From contig NZ_VEHL01000002.1 in NCBI RefSeq assembly GCF_007679965.1, forward strand, positions 356,235-420,234: DNA of 64,000 nt, read 5' to 3'. Origin of the DNA: Bordetella genomosp. 13 (lineage in GTDB: Bacteria; Pseudomonadota; Gammaproteobacteria; Burkholderiales; Burkholderiaceae_B). The position numbers and the translations under genes are program-made. The notes beneath the pieces are model-generated. The model worked only from the letters and a program-made list of their open reading frames with translations, had not been told where the DNA came from and did no database searches. Positions 26,601-35,155 of the stretch are shown here, piece after piece. Within the stretch, counting starts at the first letter, position 1. Each line of letters starts with the position of its first letter.

Positions 26601-26635
26601 CGATACGCGGCATGCAGCCGCAGGAGACATACATC

Positions 26636-27631
26636 ATGCAGAATCCCTACAAGCGTCGTACCCTGGGACGCCTGGCCGGCGCCGCGCTGTTCTGCGCGGC
26701 CGCCGCGCTGCCCGCCGCCGGCATGGCCGCGGACTATCCGTCCCATCCCATCAACATGATCGTGTCGTATGGTCCCGGAGGCGGCACCGACCTGGTCGCT
26801 CGCATGATGGCGCCTTTCCTGCAGAAGTACCTGCGCAACGACGCGCGCATCGTGGTGCTGAACCGCCCCGGCGCGGGCGGCGCCATCGGCTTCTCCGAGA
26901 TCGCGCGCGCCACGCCCGACGGCTACACCATCGGCTTCATCAACACGCCGAATATGCTGACCATTCCCATCGAACGGTCGTCGAACTTCACCTGGCGCAG
27001 TTTCGACCTGATCGGCAACCTGATCGACGATCCGGATTCGTTCACGGTGCGCGAGGACAGTCCGATCAAGTCGCTGGCGGACCTGGCCGACTATGCGAAG
27101 AAGCATCCCGGCGCCGTCACCGTGGGCACCACCGGCACGGGATCCGACGACCACCTGGCCATGCTGCGCTTCCAGCATGCGTCCTCGACCAAGCTGAACC
27201 ACGTACCCTACAAGGGCGCGGGCGAGGTGCGCAGCGCGCTGGCCAGCGGCGAGATCATGGTGGGCGCGATCAACATCGGCGAGGCGCTGCAGTACCAGAA
27301 GGGAGGCACGCCGTTGCGCATCCTGGGCCAGATGTCGAAGACGCGCTCCGCGGCGCTGCCCGACCTGCAGACGTTCAAGGAGCAGGGCTATGACTTCGAG
27401 CTCGCCTCGCTGCGCGGCCTGGCCGCGCCCAAGGGCCTGCCCGAGCCGGTGCGCGCCAAGCTGGTCGAGGCCGTGAAGCAGACGTACGACGATCCCGAGT
27501 TCCAGGCCAAGGCGCGCGACCTGTTCGCGCCGTTGCGCTACCTGGCGCCGGCCGACTATGCCCGCACGCTCGAAGCGGGCGAGGCCGAGTTCCGGGCGCA
27601 GTGGAAGGAATCGCCCTGGATCGACAAGTAA
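26636..27631 (+). CDS. Bug-family tripartite tricarboxylate receptor
   Basis: 331-aa periplasmic solute-binding protein of the Bug/TctC family (PF03401). Signal peptide RRTLGRLAGAALFCAAAALPAAGMA, then the family start YPSHPINMIVSYGPGGGTDLVARM and the RPGAGGAIGFSEIARATPDGYTIG block. AGGAG six to ten nt upstream fixes the ATG. These proteins bind carboxylates for TctAB-type transporters, but no tctA/tctB is in the window. Co-transcribed with the D-2-hydroxyacid dehydrogenase, so the ligand may be a hydroxy acid. Confidence 0.93.
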   Translation: MQNPYKRRTLGRLAGAALFCAAAALPAAGMAADYPSHPINMIVSYGPGGGTDLVARMMAPFLQKYLRNDARIVVLNRPGAGGAIGFSEIARATPDGYTIGFINTPNMLTIPIERSSNFTWRSFDLIGNLIDDPDSFTVREDSPIKSLADLADYAKKHPGAVTVGTTGTGSDDHLAMLRFQHASSTKLNHVPYKGAGEVRSALASGEIMVGAINIGEALQYQKGGTPLRILGQMSKTRSAALPDLQTFKEQGYDFELASLRGLAAPKGLPEPVRAKLVEAVKQTYDDPEFQAKARDLFAPLRYLAPADYARTLEAGEAEFRAQWKESPWIDK

Positions 27632-27634
27632 GGA

Positions 27635-28603
27635 TCAGTCGACACTGGCGCCGGACGCCCGCACCACCGCGCCCCACTTGTCCACGTCGTGCTTCAACAC
27701 CTGGGCGAACTCCGCCGGGGTGGTGACGTAGGGCTCGGCGCCTTGCGCGGCGAAGCTCTTGGCCACCTCGGGATCGCGCAGGATCTCGTTGACGTCGCGA
27801 TTGATGCGCGCCACGCGTTCGGGCGGCGTCTTTTTCGGCGCCATCAGCCCGAACCACGGATTGACGTCGAAGTCCTTGAAGCCGGCTTCGGCGATGGTGG
27901 GGATGTCGGCGAACGACCTGGCGCGCTGCGCGCTGGTCACGGCGATGGCCCGCAGGCTGCCGCTCTTGATCTGGCCCGCCACCGACGGCAGGCTGGTGAA
28001 CACCACGTCGATGCGACCGCCCAGCAGGTCCTGCAGGGCCGGCGCCGCGCCGCGATACGGCACGTGCACCATCTTCACGCCGGCGGCGCTGTTGAACATC
28101 TCGCCCAGCAGGTGGTTGACCGATCCGTTGCCCGCCGACCCGTAGTTGACGCGTCCGGCCTTGGCCGCCTTCACCAGTTCGGGCACGGTGTGGAACGCGG
28201 CATCGGGACGGCCGACGGCGACGAAGGGCAGCGTGGCCAGCGTGGCCACCGGCGCGAAGCCCGTGCCCGGATCGAACGACAGGTTCTTGTACAGCGCGCC
28301 GTTGATGGCCTGCGTACCCACGTAGCTCATCAGCAGCGTGTAGCCGTCGGGCTCGGCGGCGATCACCGTCTCCATGCCGACGTTGCCTCCCGCGCCCGCG
28401 CGGTTTTCCACCACCACGGGTTGGCCCCACTTCTTCGTGAGCTGCTGGCTGACGATGCGCGCCAGCACGTCCGAGGCGCCGCCGGGCGTCTGCGGCACGA
28501 TCAGCCGCACGGGCTTGGCGGGATAGGTGTCCTGCGCGGCGGCGGGCGCGGCCGCCGCGGCAAGACAGGCGAACAGGGCTGCCGCCCGGAAGAAGTGCTG
28601 CAT
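27635..28603 (-). CDS. Bug-family tripartite tricarboxylate receptor
   Basis: 322-aa periplasmic receptor of the Bug family, convergent with the other Bug gene (only 3 nt between stop codons). Signal peptide ALFACLAAAAAPAAAQ, then YPAKPVRLIVPQTPGGASDVLARI and NRAGAGGNVGMETVIAAEPDGYTLL. Sequence differs clearly from the neighbour at 26636, so this is not a recent duplication. GGAG precedes the ATG. It is a single-gene unit without transporter membrane genes, the usual orphan situation in Bordetella-like genomes. Confidence 0.93.
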   Translation of the reverse strand: MQHFFRAAALFACLAAAAAPAAAQDTYPAKPVRLIVPQTPGGASDVLARIVSQQLTKKWGQPVVVENRAGAGGNVGMETVIAAEPDGYTLLMSYVGTQAINGALYKNLSFDPGTGFAPVATLATLPFVAVGRPDAAFHTVPELVKAAKAGRVNYGSAGNGSVNHLLGEMFNSAAGVKMVHVPYRGAAPALQDLLGGRIDVVFTSLPSVAGQIKSGSLRAIAVTSAQRARSFADIPTIAEAGFKDFDVNPWFGLMAPKKTPPERVARINRDVNEILRDPEVAKSFAAQGAEPYVTTPAEFAQVLKHDVDKWGAVVRASGASVD

Positions 28604-28719
28604 GCGTTGTCTCCGATTCGTTGTCGCGCCGTCGCGCGGCGGCCGGCATCGGACGGCTGGTGCAGGGCCGCGGCCGGCGCGCCGCGTGGGGCGCCTTCAT
28701 TTCTTATGCCTTCCGTGAC

Positions 28720-28745
28720 GACGCCCGGTCGTGCCGGGCGTCTTT
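28720..28745. terminator. hairpin terminator between MFS and Bug genes
   Basis: Perfect 9-bp stem GACGCCCGG / CCGGGCGTC with a 5-nt loop. It is followed by TTT in the plus direction and only AAA precedes it in the minus direction. Located between the end of the minus-strand MFS gene (28812) and the start of the Bug gene, so it probably ends MFS transcription despite a poor U-tract on that side. Confidence 0.55.
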
Positions 28746-28811
28746 GCGTCACAGGGTCGAACCATTGTATGCGTGTCGTATCCCCTCGGCACGTCGTGCC
28801 GTGGCGCGCGG

Positions 28812-29978
28812 TCAGATCGCGGCGTGCAGCGCCGGGCTGACGCGGTCGCGCCGCCAGCTGTACAGCGCCACCAGCAATCCGCTGCCCGTGACCGCGGCGG
28901 CCACCAGCGGCGTGCTGCCCAGGCCGGGGCCATGGTCGATCGCCAGGCCGCCCAGCCACGCGCCCGCGGCATTGCCCAGGTTGAACGCGGCGATGTTGAA
29001 GGCCGACGCCAGGTTGGGGGCGCCGCCGGCCTGTTCCAGCACGCGCATCTGCAGCGGCGGCACGGTGGCGAAGGCTGCCGCGCCCAGCACGCCGACGGTG
29101 ATCACGGCCAGCACCTTGTCGTGCACGGTGAAGGTGAACAGCACCAGCACGGCGGCCAGCACGGCCAGGCTGCCGATCAGCGTGGGCATCAGCCGGCGGT
29201 CGGCCAGGCGGCCGCCCAGCGTGTTGCCGGCCACCAGGCCCACGCCGAACAGCAGCAGGATGGGCGACACCGCGCCTTCCGGAAAGCCCGACAGCTTCGT
29301 CAGCAGCGGCGAGATGTAGGTGAAGGCCGTGAACACGCCGCCGAAGCCCAGCACGGTCATCAGGAAGCCCAGCATCACCTGCGGACGGGCCAGGGCGCGC
29401 AGTTCGCCCTTCAGGTCGCTCTGGTGCGTGCCGCGGCTGGCGGGCACCAGGGCGGCGATGGCGATGAAGGCCACCACGCCGATGGCCGTCACGGCCCAGA
29501 ACGTCGAGCGCCAACCCCAGGCCTGCCCCAGCCAGGTGCCAAAGGGCACGCCCAGCACGTTGGCCAGCGTCAGGCCGGTGAACATCAGCGCGATGGCGGA
29601 GGCCTGCTTGTCGGCGCGCACCAGGCTGGTGGCGACCACCGAGCCCACGCCGAAGAAGGCGCCGTGCGCCAGCGAGGTCAGCACGCGCGCGGCCATCAGC
29701 CAGCCGTAGTCGGGCGCCAGCGCACACGCCAGGTTGCCGGCGATGAAGATCACCATCAGTGCCAGCAGCAGCGTCTTGCGCGGCAATTTGGTGGTCAGGA
29801 TGGCCACCGGCGGCGCGCCCACGGTGACGCCCAGCGCATAGCCGGTCACCAGCAGGCCTGCGCTGGACAGGGTGACGTCGAGGCTGGCCCCGACCTGGGG
29901 AAGCAGCCCCATGATGACGAATTCCGTGGTGCCGATGCCGAAGGCCCCCACGGCGAGCGCCCAAAGCGCGATAGGCAT
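28812..29978 (-). CDS. MFS transporter, AraJ/YdhP-like (DHA1 family)
   Basis: 388-aa major facilitator with 12 predicted membrane segments. The start MPIALWALAVGAFGIGTTEFVIMGLLPQV and the block GYALGVTVGAPP are typical of the arabinose-efflux/chloramphenicol-resistance-like DHA1 group; the signature DRR after segment 2 of the second half is present. TGGAG precedes ATG 29978. Divergent from a LysR gene (104-bp gap). Likely an efflux pump for a small molecule; substrate unknown. Confidence 0.88.
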   Translation of the reverse strand: MPIALWALAVGAFGIGTTEFVIMGLLPQVGASLDVTLSSAGLLVTGYALGVTVGAPPVAILTTKLPRKTLLLALMVIFIAGNLACALAPDYGWLMAARVLTSLAHGAFFGVGSVVATSLVRADKQASAIALMFTGLTLANVLGVPFGTWLGQAWGWRSTFWAVTAIGVVAFIAIAALVPASRGTHQSDLKGELRALARPQVMLGFLMTVLGFGGVFTAFTYISPLLTKLSGFPEGAVSPILLLFGVGLVAGNTLGGRLADRRLMPTLIGSLAVLAAVLVLFTFTVHDKVLAVITVGVLGAAAFATVPPLQMRVLEQAGGAPNLASAFNIAAFNLGNAAGAWLGGLAIDHGPGLGSTPLVAAAVTGSGLLVALYSWRRDRVSPALHAAI

Positions 29979-30082
29979 GATGTCGAACTCCAGATGAAGG
30001 ATTGGATGCCCGGCATTGTGCGCCGCATGATCTTTGAGAAAAAGCGCTCTAAACTCACAGGACTTATGTTCCGGAGGCAAAA

Positions 30083-30964
30083 ATGGCCCTCAATTCAGAT
30101 GCCTTGCGGGTGTTCCTTGCGGTAGTGGACACCGGCAGCATGAGCGCGGCGGCCGAATTCCTGGGACAGACGGCCTCGGGTGTCAGCCGGGCGCTGGCGC
30201 GGCTGGAGGAACAGCTGGGCGTGACGCTGCTGACGCGCACCACGCGCCGCATGGAGCTGACCGAGGAGGGCCTGCAGTTCCAGCAGAAGGCGCGCGGCAT
30301 CGTGGGCGCGCTGGACGAGGCCGAGGAATGCATGCGCATCCGGCACCAGCAGCCGGCCGGCCGGCTGCGCGTGGACGCGTCGGCGCCGGTGATCCTGCAT
30401 TGCATCGTGCCCCACGTGGCCGATTTCCACGAACGCTATCCGGCCATCCAGCTGGAGCTGACCAGCAACGACCGCATCGTCGACCTGGTCGAGCACCGCA
30501 CCGACCTGGCAATCCGCGCGGGCGCGCTGGGCGATTCGTCGCTGCACGCGCGGCCGTTCCGGCCTTCAAGGCTGTACCTGGTCGCCAGCCCCGCCTACAT
30601 CGAGAGGCACGGTCGCCCGCGCAACGTTGCCGCGCTGGCGCAGCACATGCTGCTGGGCTTCACGCAGCCCGAATCGCTGAACAACTGGCCGGTGCGGCAC
30701 GAAGGCGGCAACAGCTATCCCATCGTGCCCGGCATGGCCGCGTCCAGCGGCGAGACCCTGCGCAGCCTGGCGCTGGCCGGCGTGGGCATTACGTGCCTGT
30801 CGGAGTTCATGACGCGCGCGGATCTCGAAGCAGGGCGGCTGGTGAAGGTGCTGGATGCGGCCGACAATGGCTATCGCCAGCCGCTGCATGCGGTGTACTA
30901 CCGGAACACGCAGCTGGCGCGCAGGATCGCGTGCTTCCTGGATTTTTTGTCGGAGCGGATGTAG
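30083..30964 (+). CDS. LysR-type transcriptional regulator
   Basis: 293-aa LTTR: HTH at 3-62 (LRVFLAVVDTGSMSAAAEFLGQTASGVSRALARLEEQLG) and the CrgA-like effector domain (PAGRLRVDASAPVILHCIVPHVADFHERYPAIQLEL). GGAGG is 6 nt before the ATG. It is divergent from the MFS efflux gene, with a TGAG-N15-CTCA element (30035-30057) in between, so local control of that pump is likely. Confidence 0.9.
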   Translation: MALNSDALRVFLAVVDTGSMSAAAEFLGQTASGVSRALARLEEQLGVTLLTRTTRRMELTEEGLQFQQKARGIVGALDEAEECMRIRHQQPAGRLRVDASAPVILHCIVPHVADFHERYPAIQLELTSNDRIVDLVEHRTDLAIRAGALGDSSLHARPFRPSRLYLVASPAYIERHGRPRNVAALAQHMLLGFTQPESLNNWPVRHEGGNSYPIVPGMAASSGETLRSLALAGVGITCLSEFMTRADLEAGRLVKVLDAADNGYRQPLHAVYYRNTQLARRIACFLDFLSERM

Positions 30965-30976
30965 GAGGCGAAATCG

Positions 30977-32314
30977 TCAACCGAACGTCTGCTCCATCTC
31001 CCTCCTGAACCGCACCGCCATCGCGTTGTCGTCGAACTCGACGTCGTCCCAGCGCACCGCCTGGCCCTGCTTCACGGCGTGCTTCAGTTGCACCTTGTGC
31101 GCCAGGCCCAACGGCAGGTAGCCGTCGCCCACCGACACGCGCGCCGGAACCAGTTGCCCGTACACCGTGTAGCCGCCTTCGCCGTCCAGCTCCTGGCCGG
31201 CCTGCAGGTTGCGCTTGGCCGTGGCCACCACGTCGCCGTGCCAGCCGGCGGGCGATCCGGTGGGCTCGCGGCGCAGCCCGACGCTGGCCACGCTGATGCC
31301 CAGCTCCAGCCCGATCAGGTGGTAGGGCTTGTACATGGCCGTGTAGTTGCCGCCGGGGTCGGTGATCAGGCCGTACTCGTTGAAGCAGCGCCGGACGTAG
31401 TCGCTGTCGCCCGCCAGCGTGACGTAGACGCCCCAGCGCAGGTCGCGGAACACCGGGCGTCCGTCGCGCTCCAGCGACGAGATCACCTCGACCTGGCCGC
31501 GATGGTGCAGGATGCCGCCGTCTTCGCGCGGCCGCAGCACGCGCGCCAGGTCGTCCACGCCGCACGGCGGAAAATGCAGGCCGGTGGGCGAGGGCGCCAG
31601 CCCCGTCGCGTTGGCCACGGCGGCCATCTCGATGGCGCTCTTGGTGCCGTCCAGGAAGCTGTTGAACATCTGCGCGTTGAAGTCGCCCGCGGCCACCATC
31701 TCGTCGGTGAAGCCGTAGTACGGCCACACGGTGTCCGGCGTGGATGTGTGGAACTCGGGCAGGTACTTGGTGCCCTTGCCGGCCGCCACGACCTCGAAGC
31801 CGCTGGTGCGCGCCCAGTCGACCATCTCGCAGATCAGGGCCGGCTGGTCGCCATAGGCCAGCGAATACACGATGCCCGCTTCGCGCGCGCGCTTGGCCAG
31901 CAAGGGGCCGGCCAGCGCATCGGCCTCCACGTTGACCATGATGATGTGCTTGCCGTGCTCGCAGCAGGCCAGCACGTGGCGGATGCCGGCGGCGGGATTG
32001 CCGGTGGCGTCGATGACGATTTCCACGCCGGGGTCGGCGATCACCGCCTCTGCATCGTCGCTGAAGTAGACCTTGCGCGACTTCACGGCTTCGTGGACGC
32101 TGCCGGCGTTCAACGCGGCGGCCGGCCAGCCGACCTTGGTGAGGGCGGCGCGCGCGCGGTCGGGCGCCAGGTCGGCCACGGCCACCAGCCGCATGCCGGG
32201 CGTGCGCTGCGCCTGGCTGAGGAACATCGAACCGAACTTGCCGGCGCCGATGAGCGCCACGCGCAGCGGCTTGTCGTCGGCTTCGCGTTGCTTGAGCATG
32301 CGGTGCAGATTCAT
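30977..32314 (-). CDS. SAF-domain NAD(P)-dependent oxidoreductase (homoserine-dehydrogenase-like)
   Basis: 445-aa protein with an N-terminal Rossmann domain (RVALIGAGKFG, residues 18-28), a homoserine-dehydrogenase-like middle part, and a C-terminal SAF/AFP-like region (RNLQAGQELDGEGGYTVYGQLVPA). The family was long misannotated as FlgA-like; members act in carbohydrate or polyol side-chain catabolism, with poorly known substrates. Its ATG overlaps the stop of the phytanoyl-type dioxygenase gene by 4 nt (ATGA), so the two are translationally coupled. It completes the unit downstream of the GntR/FCD regulator. Confidence 0.85.
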   Translation of the reverse strand: MNLHRMLKQREADDKPLRVALIGAGKFGSMFLSQAQRTPGMRLVAVADLAPDRARAALTKVGWPAAALNAGSVHEAVKSRKVYFSDDAEAVIADPGVEIVIDATGNPAAGIRHVLACCEHGKHIIMVNVEADALAGPLLAKRAREAGIVYSLAYGDQPALICEMVDWARTSGFEVVAAGKGTKYLPEFHTSTPDTVWPYYGFTDEMVAAGDFNAQMFNSFLDGTKSAIEMAAVANATGLAPSPTGLHFPPCGVDDLARVLRPREDGGILHHRGQVEVISSLERDGRPVFRDLRWGVYVTLAGDSDYVRRCFNEYGLITDPGGNYTAMYKPYHLIGLELGISVASVGLRREPTGSPAGWHGDVVATAKRNLQAGQELDGEGGYTVYGQLVPARVSVGDGYLPLGLAHKVQLKHAVKQGQAVRWDDVEFDDNAMAVRFRREMEQTFG

Positions 32315-33186
32315 TGAACGGCCTCCTCGAGGGGTTCCAGCGACGTGCGAGCGGCCGCCGGCGGCGTGCCGTGCTGCCAGGGCAAGTCCACAGGATAGTC
32401 CTTTCGCAGGCAGTCGTCCGGCAGGCATTCGATGGGCGTGAAGTCGCGGTGCGCGATCCATTCCACGCGCTTGTGGCGCCGGATGTGATTGGAGAGCGCG
32501 CACAGGCTCAGGTAGACGCTGACGCGGTTCCACGGGCTGAGGTTCGACGTGGATGCGTGCACCAGACACGAGTGGAACAGCAGCATCGATCCCGCCGGCC
32601 CCTTGGGCGCGACGATGCCGCCCTCGCGTCCGCCGGCCTTGTCCACCAGCGTGCGGATGTTGCCGTTGTTGATGGTCCACAGCGGATAGCTGGTGGTGGT
32701 CAAGTCATGGCCGGCCTCCAGCACGCCCATGCGATGGCTGCCGGGGATGAACATCAGCGGGCCGTTGAACTCGTTGACCTCGTCCAGGAAGATCGCCACG
32801 TTCATGGCGCGCGGCGTGGGCATCAGGTCGTCGTTCAGCCAGGTGCCGTAGTCCTGGTGCCATTGCCAGACGTCGCCGTCGAAGGCGTTCTTGCCGTTGA
32901 TCTTGAACTGGTGCATGTACACCTGCTCGCCGAACAGCTGTTCCACCGGCCGCACCATGCGCGGGTGGCGCGCCAGGCGCGCGAACGGGCCGCTGTACAT
33001 ATGCGCCGCGAAGTTGGTGCGTACCGCGCCGCCGTTCTTCTCGCGCACGTTCTCGGGGCGGTCCTGCGCGTACAGGCGCGGCACCTCGTCGGTCAGCTTG
33101 GAGATCTCCTCGGGGGAGAACAGGGCGGGAAAGAACAGGTAGCCGTCCCGTTCGAATTGATCGAGTTGCGCTTGGGTCAGTTGCAT
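32311..33186 (-). CDS. phytanoyl-CoA dioxygenase-family Fe(II)/2-oxoglutarate oxygenase
   Basis: 291-aa non-haem iron dioxygenase of the PhyH/EctD family. The iron triad is His110 and Asp112 (WHQDYG) and probably His210 (SCLVHAS), with a 2-oxoglutarate-binding Arg in SPWNRVSVYL. The family hydroxylates carboxylic acids, ectoine and natural products; the substrate here is unknown. ATG 33186 has CGGAGACGACG upstream, identical to the region before the TauD-type gene at 34229. Followed by the SAF-domain oxidoreductase with a 4-nt overlap. Confidence 0.87.
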   Translation of the reverse strand: MQLTQAQLDQFERDGYLFFPALFSPEEISKLTDEVPRLYAQDRPENVREKNGGAVRTNFAAHMYSGPFARLARHPRMVRPVEQLFGEQVYMHQFKINGKNAFDGDVWQWHQDYGTWLNDDLMPTPRAMNVAIFLDEVNEFNGPLMFIPGSHRMGVLEAGHDLTTTSYPLWTINNGNIRTLVDKAGGREGGIVAPKGPAGSMLLFHSCLVHASTSNLSPWNRVSVYLSLCALSNHIRRHKRVEWIAHRDFTPIECLPDDCLRKDYPVDLPWQHGTPPAAARTSLEPLEEAVQ

Positions 33187-33410
33187 CGTCGTCTCCGGAT
33201 GACAGGCCGGCTGGCGCCGGCTTCTGAAAGCGCCGGCACGCCGGCCGGCTGGTGGGGATGCTGTCTGCTGCGGGGAACTGCGAAGACTGCGGGTGTCGCG
33301 GATGCTGCGGGTGCTTCGGGGAACTGCGGGCGGTGATGCCGTGGTGCCGCGGATGCCGCGATGGAATGTCTGCCGATGCGCGCGGCGCGGCGAAGGGCGT
33401 CGCGCCGGCT

Positions 33411-34085
33411 TCAAGCCGCCGAGCGCTGCTCCAGCCGCGGCATCAATCCTTCGGCGGCGCGCACCGCGTGCTCGCGCGCCAGCCGGGCGGCGAGCTTCGC
33501 GTCGCCCGCGTTGATGGCGGCCACGATGGCGGCGTGCTCGTCCCACACGCCGGCGCGCACGGCCGCGGGTTCCAGCACGGCGGACATCACGCGTTCCAGG
33601 TGGCCCCATTGCGGCTCCATCAGCGCGGCCACCAGGCGGTTGCCCGAGGCCTCGTAGATGGCGCGATGCAGTTGCGTGTCGGCGGCGATGAGCGCTGGCA
33701 TGCGGGCGCGGCGCAGGGCGGCGTGGCCGCGTTCGACCAGCGCATCCGGCAGCGCGGGCGCCTCGCCGGCCTGGATGCGTTCTGCGGCAAGCCGCGCCGC
33801 CAGCGCGTCCACCTCGGCGCGCAGCTGGTAGAACTCCTGCACCAGCTGCGGGTCCAGCGGCGCCACCTGCAGCGTGCCGCGCCCATCCGCGCGCACGGCC
33901 AGGCCGTCGCGCTCCAGCTGCGCCAGGGCCTGCAGCACGGGCTGGCGCGAGATGCCGAAGCGGGCGGCCAGGTCTTCCTGGCCCAGGCGCGAACCCGGCG
34001 CCAGCGTTCCGCCGATGACGGCTTCGCGCAGTTCCAGGTAGACGGTCTGCACCAGGTCGCCCGGGGTGGGCAGCGGCTTCAGCAT
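33411..34085 (-). CDS. GntR-family regulator, FCD (FadR) subfamily
   Basis: 224-aa regulator: winged helix-turn-helix at about 10-75 (LREAVIGGTLAPGSRLGQEDLAARFGISRQPVLQALAQLE) and an all-helical FCD ligand domain with metal-site His/Asp residues (DTQLHRAIYEASGNRLV, DEHAAIVAAI). A longer frame to 34175 would cover the 23-bp palindrome and is rejected. It is divergent from the TauD-type oxygenase and lies upstream of the PhyH/SAF unit across a 224-bp gap. Confidence 0.92.
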   Translation of the reverse strand: MLKPLPTPGDLVQTVYLELREAVIGGTLAPGSRLGQEDLAARFGISRQPVLQALAQLERDGLAVRADGRGTLQVAPLDPQLVQEFYQLRAEVDALAARLAAERIQAGEAPALPDALVERGHAALRRARMPALIAADTQLHRAIYEASGNRLVAALMEPQWGHLERVMSAVLEPAAVRAGVWDEHAAIVAAINAGDAKLAARLAREHAVRAAEGLMPRLEQRSAA

Positions 34086-34102
34086 GGCGGTCTCCCAACC
34101 GT

Positions 34103-34125
34103 TTTCTGTATTCAGAATACAGAAA
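34103..34125. promoter_or_regulatory. perfect 23-bp palindromic operator between gntR and the TauD-type gene
   Basis: Arms TTTCTGTATTC and GAATACAGAAA are exact reverse complements around a single central A (34114). The core CTGTATTC / GAATACAG fits FadR-subfamily operator architecture. It is 18 bp from the gntR start, so autoregulation plus control of the divergent dioxygenase is expected. Confidence 0.75.
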
Positions 34126-34228
34126 GACCGTATCCGCGTCACGCTGCGGCGCGACATGGATGCACCAGACCGCACTAGAATGACGATTCAGCGCACGGCG
34201 ATGCGCGACACCGGATTCGGAGACGACG

Positions 34229-35053
34229 TTGGACATCAAGAAAATCGCGGGCGCCCTGGGCGCCGAGATCTCGGGTGTGGACCTGACCCAGCCGCTGCGC
34301 GGCGAACAGGCGGCCCAGGTGCGCCGGGCGCTGCTCGATCATCAGGTCATCTTCCTGCGCGGACAGGACCTCACGCCCGCGCAGTTCCTCGACTTCGCCT
34401 CCGTCATGGGCGAGCCCATCGAGTACCCTTTCGTGAAGGGGCTCGACGGCTACCCGCAGATCATCGAGGTGAAGAAGCTGGAGCACGAGCGCAGCAATTT
34501 CGGCGGCGTCTGGCATTCCGACACCACCTATCTGCAAGAGCCGCCCATGGGCTCGATGCTGCTGTCGCGCGAGATCCCGCCCTATGGCGGCGACACCCTG
34601 TTCGCCAACCAGTACCTGGCCTACGAGGCGTTGTCCGACACCATGAAGCGCCTGCTGGACGGCCTGGTGGGCATCAGCACCTCGGCCAAGGCGGACGTGT
34701 CGCGCACGCGCGAAGACCGCATCAAGAGCGACGGCAAGGAAGGCGCGCCGCAACAATACCAGGCCGAGCATCCCCTGGTGCGCACGCATCCCGAAACGGG
34801 GCGCAAGGCGCTGTACCTGAACACGGCGCACACGGCCGGCATCAAGGGCCTGACCGACGAGGAAAGCGCTCCGCTGCTGCAGTTCCTGTTCCAGCACCAG
34901 ATCAAGCCGGAGTTCACCTGTCGCTTTGCCTGGACGCCCAACGCCATCGCGTTCTGGGACAACCGCTGCGCCATGCACAACCCGGTCAACGACTATCACG
35001 GCTTTCGGCGGGTGATGCACCGGATCACGCTGCGGGGCGACAGGCCGGCATAG
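34229..35053 (+). CDS. TauD/TfdA-family 2-oxoglutarate dioxygenase (TTG start)
   Basis: 274-aa Fe(II)/2-oxoglutarate dioxygenase of the TauD/TfdA family, which oxidises sulfonates, aryloxyacids and other small acids. Iron ligands His96 and Asp98 (WHSDTTY) and His250 (NRCAMHNP), with Arg261/Arg265 as 2-oxoglutarate contacts. The start must be TTG at 34229: the frame has a stop at 34181 and no ATG or GTG between, and GGAG lies about 6 nt upstream. First gene of a plus-strand unit divergent from gntR. No sulfonate transporter is nearby, so taurine is unlikely to be the substrate. Confidence 0.9.
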   Translation: MDIKKIAGALGAEISGVDLTQPLRGEQAAQVRRALLDHQVIFLRGQDLTPAQFLDFASVMGEPIEYPFVKGLDGYPQIIEVKKLEHERSNFGGVWHSDTTYLQEPPMGSMLLSREIPPYGGDTLFANQYLAYEALSDTMKRLLDGLVGISTSAKADVSRTREDRIKSDGKEGAPQQYQAEHPLVRTHPETGRKALYLNTAHTAGIKGLTDEESAPLLQFLFQHQIKPEFTCRFAWTPNAIAFWDNRCAMHNPVNDYHGFRRVMHRITLRGDRPA

Positions 35054-35155
35054 CGGTTGCGCGGGTGGCGCGACGGCCCTGGCGCGCGTAGCGTCGAAGC
35101 GCCAGCGCGCGGCACGCGCCCGCGCCGCGTCGTGCGCGCGATGCCGACGCGGAGG

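Noticed and set aside
33187..33410. Possible small gene between the PhyH-type gene and gntR
   Set aside because: Only a short imperfect direct repeat (GGGGAACTGCG twice) is seen; open frames there are shadows without start signals.
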